Source: CAYYNP01 sp964472545 (lineage in GTDB: Bacteria; Planctomycetota; Planctomycetia; Pirellulales; Thermoguttaceae). From it: DNA of 22,097 bases. The notes below the pieces were generated by a model that was not told where the DNA came from, did not search any database, and was given only the letters and a program-made list of their open reading frames with translations. The DNA is taken from the NCBI GenBank assembly GCA_964472545.1, contig CAYYNP010000166.1, positions 1-22,097 of the forward strand, read 5' to 3'. Each line of letters opens with the position of its first letter. Within the stretch, counting starts at the first letter, position 1. Shown one piece after another: positions 16,124-22,097 of this stretch. A program made the translations under genes and the position numbers.

Positions 16124-19100
16124 ATGGATAAACTGGAAAGCCAAGCCGCCGACGCGCCGGCCATGACGGCCGAAACGACCAGCGAGACAACGACTAGCGA
16201 AACGCAAGAGCGAACGTCCAAGAGCCGTCCGACGGAAGAACCCGCCGGCGGGCTCTCGATCGACCAGGTCTTCTGCCCCGAGGACGCCTCCGACCCGTTC
16301 GACACGGTCGAATGGGACCTGCGAACGGCGGCCATCAAAGGGGAAGCCGGCGAGGTGGTGTTTGAGCAGGCCGACTGCGAAATCCCTGCCTCGTGGAGCC
16401 AACTGGCCACCAACGTCGTGGCCAACAAGTATTTCTACGGTGAGATCAACACCCCGCAGCGCGAGACGAGCGTACGGCGTCTGATCCACCGCGTCTGCCG
16501 CACGATCGCCGATTGGGGCACCGACGACGGCTACTTCGCCACGGCCGAGGACGGCGAGCGATTCTATCGCGAACTGAGCTGGCTCTGCCTGCACCAGAAC
16601 GCATCGTTCAACTCGCCCGTCTGGTTCAACGTCGGACTGTATCACCAGTACGGCGTCAAGGGGGCGATGTGCAACTGGCACTGGGACGGCGAGACGGAGC
16701 GGGCCGCGCAGCCGGAAAACCCCTACGAGTATCCCCAGGCGTCGGCCTGCTTTATCCAGAGCGTGGACGACAACATGGAAGACATCATGGAGTTGGCCCG
16801 CAGCGAGGCCATGCTCTTCAAGTTCGGCTCGGGCACGGGTACGGACCTCTCCACGCTTCGCTCACAGCGCGAAAAACTCTCCGGCGGCGGCTGCCCCTCC
16901 GGCCCGCTGTCGTTCATGCGGGTGTACGATCAGATCGCCGCGGTGGTCAAGAGCGGCGGCAAGACCCGCCGCGCCGCCAAGATGCAGTCGATCAAGGACT
17001 GGCATCCCGACGTGATGGAGTTCATCGAGTGCAAGAACAGGGAAGAGAAGAAGGTCCGGCTGTTGATCGAGGAAGGCTACGACCCGCAAGAGTCCTACGA
17101 TACGGTTCCCTTCCAAAACGCCAACCTGTCGGTCCGCCTCAGCGACGAGTTCATGGAAGCGGTCGAGGCCGAGCGTACGTGGGCTACGCGTTGGGTTACC
17201 AACCCGTCGAAATCCGGCCCGGAGTACCCGGCTCGCGAAATGTTCTCCAGGATGGCGCAGGCGGCCTGGTGCTGCGGCGATCCGGGCGTGCAGTTCGACA
17301 CCACGATCAACCGCTGGCACACCTGCCCGAAATCGGCGCGGATCAACGCGTCGAACCCCTGTTCGGAATACATGTTCGTCGACGATTCGGCCTGCAACCT
17401 GGCGAGCATCAACTTGATGAAATTCCGCCGGGAAGACGGCACGTTCCATATCGAGCGGTTTCAGGCGGCCTGTCGGTTGGTCTTCATTGCCCAAGAGATC
17501 CTCGTCGACCACGCCAGCTATCCCACGCCGTCGATCGCCGAGAACAGCCATCGCTTCCGGCCGATCGGCCTCGGCTACACCAACCTCGGCAGCCTGTTGA
17601 TGGCCGCCGGGCTGCCGTACGACTCCGACGAAGCCCGCGGGCTTTGTGGCGCGATCACCGCGTTGCTGCACGGCTCGGCCTGCCTGACCAGCACCGAGTT
17701 GGCCGCGGCCGTGGGTACCTTCGACGGGTTCGAGGCCAACCGCCAGCCGATGTTGCGGGTGATGGAGATGCACTGGGAGAAGGCCGAGCAACTCCGCCGG
17801 GCGCCCACCTATCTTCGTACGGCCGCCACGGAACTCTGGGACCGCGTGCTCACCGGCGGCCGGCGTCACGGCTTCCGCAACGCCCAGGCGACCGTGTTGG
17901 CCCCGACCGGTACGATCAGCTTCATGATGGACTGCGACACGACCGGCATCGAGCCGGACATCGCGCTGGTCAAGTACAAGCAGTTGGCCGGCGGCGGCAT
18001 GCTAAAGATCGTCAACCAGACGGTGCCGTTGGCCTTGCAGAAGCTGGAGTACGACAAGGCCGAGATCGAATCGATCATCGCCCATATCGATCGCGAAGAC
18101 ACGATCGAAGGCGCTGCCGACCTGAAGACAGAGCATCTGCCGGTCTTCGACTGCGCGTTCCAGCCGCCCGGCGGCACGCGTTCGATCCCCTGGAAGGCCC
18201 ATATCCGCATGATGGCGGCGGCCCAGCCGTTCATCTCCGGAGCGATCTCCAAGACGGTCAACATGCCCCGCGACTGCACGGCCGACGACGTGGCCGACGC
18301 CTACCGCGAGGCTTGGCGATTGGGCCTGAAGGCATTGGCCATCTACCGCGACGGGTCGAAGGAAGTCCAGCCGCTGTCGACCAAGAGGAAGACGGCCAAG
18401 GCGGCCGAGAAACCGATCACCGCCCCGCGGCGCGAGCGCCTGCCCGACACGCGATCTTCGCTGACCCACAAGTTCAGCGTCTCCGGCCACGAAGGCTACA
18501 TCACCGTGGGCCGTTATCCCGACGGACGCCCCGGCGAGTTGTTCATCACCATGGCCAAAGAGGGCAGCACGATCGGCGGGTTGATGGATTGTTTTGGCAC
18601 GGCCGTGTCGATGAGCTTGCAGTACGGCGTGCCGCTGGAGGTCTACGTCAACAAGTTCTCGCACACCCGCTTCGAGCCGATGGGTTTCACGAAGAACCCC
18701 GACATCCAAATCGCCAAGAGTATCGTCGACTACATCTTCCGCTGGTTGGGAATCACGTTCCTGGCCGATCAAGAGAACGCCGAGAAAGGCCCGCCGGCAA
18801 TGGCGCCGCCTGCGGCGCAGCCACCCGGTTCGGAGGGCGACGACGGCGCAACGGAGCTCGGGCCCGCCGCCAAGAAGGACGGCGGGCACAGCACCGGGCA
18901 AGGAGCCGCCACGCAAAGCCCCACGGGAGCCAACGGAAACGGCAATGGCAACGGAACCCGTCGCACGGCAACCATCCCCGCCACGGCCCCGAAACGCCTA
19001 GGAGCCGCCGCCTTGGCCGAGGCCGTCGCTTCGCCCGGCGGCCGCAGCGAGCAATTCGCCACCTTTCAGGCGGACGCCCCAGCCTGCGAAAGCTGTGGTG

Positions 19101-19168
19101 CGATTACCGTCCGTTGCGGCAACTGTTACCTCTGCTACAACTGCGGACAGAGTATGGGTTGCTCGTAG
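16124..19168 (+). CDS. nrdJ: Adenosylcobalamin-dependent (class II) ribonucleotide reductase NrdJ
   Basis: 1014 residues from ATG 16124, with GAGGAAGGG eight bases upstream. The enzyme reduces ribonucleotides to deoxyribonucleotides for DNA synthesis, using a thiyl radical made by homolysis of adenosylcobalamin, without oxygen or a partner subunit. The active-site loop NPCSEY gives N411, thiyl cysteine C413 and E415. C209 (ASACFIQS) and C424 (SACNLASIN) are the likely redox pair. Other family signatures are NASFNSPVWFNVG, FGSGTGTDLS, APTGTISFM and EGSTIGGLMDCFGT (TSCPD region). The C-terminus (988-1014) is Cys-rich: C988, C991, C998, C1001, C1004, C1007, C1013, fitting the zinc-binding/reducing tail of long NrdJ proteins. 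The first 45 residues are Thr/Ser/Glu-rich, with no ATP-cone visible. About 90 residues of Pro/Gly/Asn-rich linker (885-970) precede the tail. It is a single-gene unit under NrdR control. Confidence 0.96.
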   Translation: MDKLESQAADAPAMTAETTSETTTSETQERTSKSRPTEEPAGGLSIDQVFCPEDASDPFDTVEWDLRTAAIKGEAGEVVFEQADCEIPASWSQLATNVVANKYFYGEINTPQRETSVRRLIHRVCRTIADWGTDDGYFATAEDGERFYRELSWLCLHQNASFNSPVWFNVGLYHQYGVKGAMCNWHWDGETERAAQPENPYEYPQASACFIQSVDDNMEDIMELARSEAMLFKFGSGTGTDLSTLRSQREKLSGGGCPSGPLSFMRVYDQIAAVVKSGGKTRRAAKMQSIKDWHPDVMEFIECKNREEKKVRLLIEEGYDPQESYDTVPFQNANLSVRLSDEFMEAVEAERTWATRWVTNPSKSGPEYPAREMFSRMAQAAWCCGDPGVQFDTTINRWHTCPKSARINASNPCSEYMFVDDSACNLASINLMKFRREDGTFHIERFQAACRLVFIAQEILVDHASYPTPSIAENSHRFRPIGLGYTNLGSLLMAAGLPYDSDEARGLCGAITALLHGSACLTSTELAAAVGTFDGFEANRQPMLRVMEMHWEKAEQLRRAPTYLRTAATELWDRVLTGGRRHGFRNAQATVLAPTGTISFMMDCDTTGIEPDIALVKYKQLAGGGMLKIVNQTVPLALQKLEYDKAEIESIIAHIDREDTIEGAADLKTEHLPVFDCAFQPPGGTRSIPWKAHIRMMAAAQPFISGAISKTVNMPRDCTADDVADAYREAWRLGLKALAIYRDGSKEVQPLSTKRKTAKAAEKPITAPRRERLPDTRSSLTHKFSVSGHEGYITVGRYPDGRPGELFITMAKEGSTIGGLMDCFGTAVSMSLQYGVPLEVYVNKFSHTRFEPMGFTKNPDIQIAKSIVDYIFRWLGITFLADQENAEKGPPAMAPPAAQPPGSEGDDGATELGPAAKKDGGHSTGQGAATQSPTGANGNGNGNGTRRTATIPATAPKRLGAAALAEAVASPGGRSEQFATFQADAPACESCGAITVRCGNCYLCYNCGQSMGCS

Positions 19169-19570
19169 TGTGAAATCGCGTTGGCTTTCATCGAGCCTTG
19201 GCAAGAGGCTGCAGCGGAAGCGAACGGCGTGTTTTGCTCCGCGAAGTGAAGGCCGCGTCTCGCCGGGCGAGATACGTGCCTGGGAATTACGGCCCCACAC
19301 GGTCGGCGAAACCGAAGCTGTAGAATCTCGATCTGCGCAGTTCGAGTTGCGGGCGAATCTCCTTACGTTGCAGCCCGTCGAGTGAGAATCCGGCTTTCCA
19401 CCGAAGCTCTGAATCGGTGCCGGTCTGCGCGATCGGCTCGATTTCGGCCAGTTTCCTCTTGTCGGACACTGCCGCTCCGGGGCCCGAAAAGTAGCCTGTC
19501 CCTCTTTCTGCTCCGGCGGCTCGTGATCCGCCGAGACACGCTGAACGACTACGCCTAAACCGTAGTTCCG
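19169..19570. other. 402-bp gap between convergent nrdJ and the four-TM protein gene
   Basis: No gene is supported here. A 60-codon GTG-started minus-strand frame at 19287-19469 has a GGAG five bases upstream but resembles nothing known to me. The stretch also contains a repeat-like segment (19486-19508) and a 6-bp inverted repeat CGGCGG/CCGCCG (19514-19519 with 19528-19533). A weak 5-bp hairpin (AGCCT 19194-19198, AGGCT 19206-19210) follows nrdJ but lacks a T-tract, so no clear terminator was found. Confidence 0.5.
19486..19508. repeat. Possible solo copy of a GGGACAGG-type repeat
   Basis: The segment starts GAAAAG, contains CCTGTCCC and ends CTTTC, so its ends are nearly complementary. The CCTGTCCC part and the following pyrimidine run resemble the right arm of the large inverted repeat at 19997-20079. 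It could be a decayed or half copy of that element; the similarity is short and may be chance. Confidence 0.25.
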
Positions 19571-19888
19571 TTATGCGCGGAGCATCATTTCAACTAAGAA
19601 GCCCACGCCAAGATGGACAAACATGAATATCCCGCCGATGGCAAACGACCGTTTGATCTCGACGCCGAACAGCGCCGAGACGGCGGCCCCCAGCCCGGCC
19701 GCGGCGACGATCGCCGCCACAAAAACACCGGCCGTACCCATCGCAGAGACCAACGCCATCGCCAAGATCCAAGTTCCGATCGAAGCGACGAGTGCCATGA
19801 CGACCGCCGTGGAGAGTTCGACGTCCTGGCCGCTGACGAGTTGCAGAAGTATCATCAGCACGGCCGCGTCGATCAAGATACCCAGCAT
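19571..19888 (-). CDS. Small four-TM membrane protein of unknown function
   Basis: 105 residues. The ATG at 19888 is chosen because GGGAGA (19897-19902) stands eight bases upstream and the first hydrophobic helix begins at once (MLGILIDAAVLMILLQL); the frame is open for 69 more codons, but those run through the inverted repeat at 19997-20079 and are not protein-like. Four hydrophobic segments lie at about 3-18, 27-50, 52-74 and 81-102, rich in Ala, Gly, Val and Met. The only charged stretches are QDVE (about 21-24) and EIKR (77-80). No catalytic motif is seen. It is convergent with nrdJ and shares its strand with the hydrolase upstream, but a 211-bp gap with the repeat element makes co-transcription uncertain. 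I do not recognise the family. Confidence 0.7.
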   Translation of the reverse strand: MLGILIDAAVLMILLQLVSGQDVELSTAVVMALVASIGTWILAMALVSAMGTAGVFVAAIVAAAGLGAAVSALFGVEIKRSFAIGGIFMFVHLGVGFLVEMMLRA

Positions 19889-19996
19889 GACGCGTGTCTC
19901 CCATCTGGTTTTTCGCGCAACGATCAACCGAACCTGCCCGGTGCTGCCGGGCACCACGCCACGTATACTACCACAGGAACCGCCCGGCAGTACAGG

Positions 19997-20079
19997 GCAA
20001 CGAAAAGGGGACTGGTCCAATTTGCCGGAACGGCCCGTAGGGTGCTTCGCACAAATTGGACCTGTCCCCTTTTCGTTGC
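19997..20079. repeat. 83-bp REP/MITE-like nested inverted repeat
   Basis: Arms at 19997-20024 and 20052-20079 are 28 bases each and match as reverse complements with one mismatch (CTGG against CAGG). Between them are two tiny perfect hairpins: GCCG-GAA-CGGC (20024-20034) and GTGC-TTC-GCAC (20042-20052). The whole can fold as a long stem topped by two stem-loops. Similar GGGGACAGGTCCAATTTG elements recur, in my memory, in many bacterial genomes and resemble REP sequences mobilised by RAYT (TnpA_REP) transposases. No transposase gene is in the window. Confidence 0.7.
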
Positions 20080-20099
20080 ACGATTTCGGCAACACGACA

Positions 20100-20972
20100 T
20101 TAGTCCTCTTGCTTCGCCCTCGACTCCGGCCGCCGCTGCGAAAAGAGCCATTGCCAGACCGCCGGGTCTTCGTAGGCTTCTTCCCACGTTTCCACGTGGC
20201 CGGCGCCTTGGTAGATCGTGAACTTCAACTGCGTGCTGCCCGCGTCTTCGAGCATCTTCACCAGGATCTCCGACTCTTCGATCGGCACGGCCTCGTCCTC
20301 AGTCCCGTGAAACGTCCACACCGGCAGGTCCTTTGCCCGTCGCAGCCCGTCGGGATCGAACTCGTTTCTGACCCCCGTCTTGTCCGGCAGCCAATCCGCC
20401 AACAGCCGAAACGGATCGCCGCCGCCGCAAATCGGCACCGCCGCGGCAAAATAGTCGGGGTAATGCGAGATCAAACTCCACGTGCCGTAGCCGCCCATGC
20501 TCAGCCCGGTCACGTAAAGCCTCCGCCGGTCGATATCGCCCCGCTCCTCGACCACCTCTTCCACCAGCGCCTTAAGCGCCTCCACCCGCCACCAACTCCC
20601 CCCCGGGCACTGCGGCGAAACCACCACACACCCGCCCAGCCCATCGACCCGCCCCACCAGCTTCGGCGGCCCGTGCGTCTTCACCATCTCGAGGTCCTCA
20701 CCACACTGTCCATACCCATGCAAAAACAACACCAACGGCCACCCGCCCTCCGGCGGCTCGCCCGTCGGCGTCTGCAACAGATAGCGAAGGTTATGACCGT
20801 CCACGGTCTTCTTCATCTCTCGGCTCTCCTCTTCGGCCTGGGACACATCGGCACGCGAACGATCCCCCTGCGGCTGATTGCCCTGTGGAGACTTGCCCTC
20901 CCCGCGCAGGAAAGCTGTGCCGAGCAAGAGGATCACGGCAGCGTGCGATATCAACCAGATTGTGTCGCCCAT
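20100..20972 (-). CDS. Exported alpha/beta hydrolase (carboxylesterase / phospholipase-like)
   Basis: 290 residues from ATG 20972, with AAAGGA at 20981-20986. The N-terminus (MGDTIWLISHAAVILLLGTAFLRGEG) is a signal peptide or membrane anchor, followed by a Gln/Arg/Glu-rich spacer to about residue 53. The hydrolase domain (54-285) has the complete triad: nucleophile S158 in GLSMGG, D226 in FHGTEDEAVP and H259 in GAGHVETW, with LFLHGYGQ (82-89) forming the oxyanion region. This set is typical of the PHB-depolymerase/LpqC and phospholipase/carboxylesterase group of extracellular esterases, including proteins next to peptidase-like domains. The substrate cannot be read from the sequence; it is likely an ester in the periplasm or outside the cell. 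It is separated from the gene downstream by the REP-like element, and from the gene upstream by 187 bases. Confidence 0.88.
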   Translation of the reverse strand: MGDTIWLISHAAVILLLGTAFLRGEGKSPQGNQPQGDRSRADVSQAEEESREMKKTVDGHNLRYLLQTPTGEPPEGGWPLVLFLHGYGQCGEDLEMVKTHGPPKLVGRVDGLGGCVVVSPQCPGGSWWRVEALKALVEEVVEERGDIDRRRLYVTGLSMGGYGTWSLISHYPDYFAAAVPICGGGDPFRLLADWLPDKTGVRNEFDPDGLRRAKDLPVWTFHGTEDEAVPIEESEILVKMLEDAGSTQLKFTIYQGAGHVETWEEAYEDPAVWQWLFSQRRPESRAKQED

Positions 20973-21159
20973 GAACTCTGTCCTTTCGCAGGTGTGCCAA
21001 CCTCATGGGAACCCCGCGTTCTGCCTCCCGCGCAGCCACAGGAGGTGCAACGATCCAGGCGGGAACTTCCGTTGCTCCGCGACCCCGACACCTTTCTGGC
21101 CCAGCAGCAGAAGTGGCCACGCCCAATCCGGAGAGGTGGCCGGGCCACTCGCGAACAGA

Positions 21160-22097
21160 CTACGTTTCCTCGTCAATCGGACGCCCCGCCTGATCCGTTC
21201 TTCGCCCTCTTTCAACGACTGGCAACCAGGATGTCCCTTCGAACTCCCCAGCCAGCCACAAGGGTGTGATGGTCATGGTCGGGCAGTTGTACGGAAACAC
21301 GACCATGGCTTCTGTTGAGTGGTAGCCCAAAGCGTACTTCTTCGCCTCCTTTTCCGAACCCCTTTCTGGCAAGAGAAGCTGAGTTCCAACGCGCTCGAGA
21401 AAACGTCTCAGTGGCAGCTTCTCCCGGTGTTGAAACGGAGAGTCCTTCCCGGTGAGAACACGGCTGCTTCGATTCAGGCTCTTTCCGGCCAAGCAGACAA
21501 GTGCCTTTCCATCAAGATCACCGTACTGAGTGAGGTATTGATGCAGGTTCGTGCAAGCGCCCTCCGTCTCGATCGCGAATACAATGCCGCAAGGCTTCTT
21601 CCGCATTTCCTCTTTCGCGGCGTCCGGTAACGGCTGCACATGCTCCTCACGTAGCGTGAGTTCCTTGGGCACTTCAAAGCCCAGCCACGCCGACATCACA
21701 TTCACAGCTTGTTTCGCCGTGTTGATGTTGTCATCAAAGATCACATATCCATCGAACTCTCTGCCAAGTGCCTCGACAAGCGGCATGATTGCTACCTCAA
21801 CGTCCGGCGCGAACTCCTCTCGGATGTTCCTCAGGTCATATTGGATACGTGTAGCGCTGTCAGTCGTCCCACCCAGCGGGCAGAGAGCGAGTTGGCGTAC
21901 GTTCGTGAAGGCATCATGTTCGAGAACAGATTTGATCGCTAGCGGCAGCTCGTTCTCGGGTCGCACTAGCGTCAAACACCGCAGCCAACGCAAAGCAGCG
22001 TGCTGCAAACCGATCGGAAACTGGCTGACATATGTTGTTACGCCTCTCTTTCCGCATAACTCGTTTCTGTTTTCTCGAACGTCGGGCGGAGGGCCTG
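21160..22097 (-). CDS. Phosphoribosyltransferase-like protein, probable PRTase-CE family (5' end beyond the window)
   Basis: About 311 residues are visible; the frame is open to the right edge, and the residues before the first in-frame TTG (22008), such as GKRGVTTYVSQFPIGLQHAALRWL, read as protein, so the true start lies outside. The motif GYVIFDDNINTAKQ fits the ribose-phosphate loop of type I phosphoribosyltransferases (hydrophobic strand, DD, small/Thr turn), although the usual TG is replaced by NTAK. The C-terminal EAMVVFPYNCPTMTITPLW, followed by W-x-PV, resembles the tail of the PRTase-CE domain found in prokaryotic conflict (defence) systems. The substrate is unknown. Base composition is lower in GC than its neighbours (two hand-counted 60-base lines: 45% and 57%, against 63% in one line of the kinase gene), hinting at transfer. 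The family call is by resemblance; the reading frame itself is secure. Confidence 0.6.
   Translation of the reverse strand, partial: GPPPDVRENRNELCGKRGVTTYVSQFPIGLQHAALRWLRCLTLVRPENELPLAIKSVLEHDAFTNVRQLALCPLGGTTDSATRIQYDLRNIREEFAPDVEVAIMPLVEALGREFDGYVIFDDNINTAKQAVNVMSAWLGFEVPKELTLREEHVQPLPDAAKEEMRKKPCGIVFAIETEGACTNLHQYLTQYGDLDGKALVCLAGKSLNRSSRVLTGKDSPFQHREKLPLRRFLERVGTQLLLPERGSEKEAKKYALGYHSTEAMVVFPYNCPTMTITPLWLAGEFEGTSWLPVVERGRRTDQAGRPIDEET

Noticed and set aside
19287..19469. 60-codon minus-strand frame with GTG start between nrdJ and the four-TM gene
   Set aside because: There is a GGAG upstream, but the product matches nothing I know and such frames are frequent at this GC; coding evidence is too thin.
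19889..20095. 69-codon N-terminal extension of the four-TM protein
   Set aside because: It would be translated through the 83-bp inverted repeat; the ATG at 19888 has its own ribosome site.
19623..21269. 548-codon plus-strand frame across the small membrane protein, the repeat and the hydrolase
   Set aside because: It runs through an inverted repeat and antisense to a gene with an intact catalytic triad; the translation is Pro/Arg/His-rich without domains.

Overview
The window looks like chromosomal DNA of a high-GC planctomycete, most likely of the Pirellulales type. The main clues are the LEPLEDRTLLSA motif near the N-terminus of the giant secreted protein at the left (the LEPR-XLL signature), its planctomycete C-terminal module with a dockerin-like repeat, the 'DPYRxWLGIPPxxQPPNHYRLLG' N-terminus of the WD40 protein, and a eukaryote-like Ser/Thr kinase. 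No tRNA, rRNA, CRISPR array or insertion sequence was seen.

Layout. (1) Bases 1-336 are a leader with a TATAAT box inside a short palindrome. (2) 337-6123 (+) encodes a 1928-residue surface protein with lamin-tail domains, a CotH kinase domain and a dockerin-like end. (3) 6124-6398, between two convergent genes, holds a cluster of inverted repeats built on a GGGACGGGAGTC core. (4) 6399-10097 (-) encodes a secreted 1232-residue protein with a probable TIM-barrel glycoside hydrolase core of the GH101/DUF5696 kind. (5) A divergent intergenic region carries a good sigma70-like promoter for a two-gene operon: 10351-14034, a membrane protein joining a J-like domain, a seven-bladed WD40 propeller, a planctomycete helical module and a terpenoid-cyclase-like toroid, and 14047-15624, a transmembrane Ser/Thr kinase with a TPR-like ectodomain. 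(6) 15625-16123 is a regulatory region with two NrdR boxes 31 bp apart. (7) 16124-19168 (+) is nrdJ, an adenosylcobalamin-dependent ribonucleotide reductase. (8) On the minus strand follow a four-TM 105-residue protein, an 83-bp nested inverted repeat (REP-like), and a secreted alpha/beta hydrolase. (9) At the right edge is the 3' part of a lower-GC minus-strand gene that resembles a PRTase-CE type phosphoribosyltransferase, a family tied to prokaryotic conflict systems.

How the parts fit. The left half is about the cell surface and outside the cytoplasm: a surface-anchored CotH/LTD protein, a secreted glycan hydrolase, and a membrane sensor/kinase pair that share the same predicted topology. 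The nrdJ region is a self-contained housekeeping unit whose control by NrdR can be read directly from the DNA. The right edge may be the start of an accessory island; the partners of the phosphoribosyltransferase-like gene would lie beyond base 22097.
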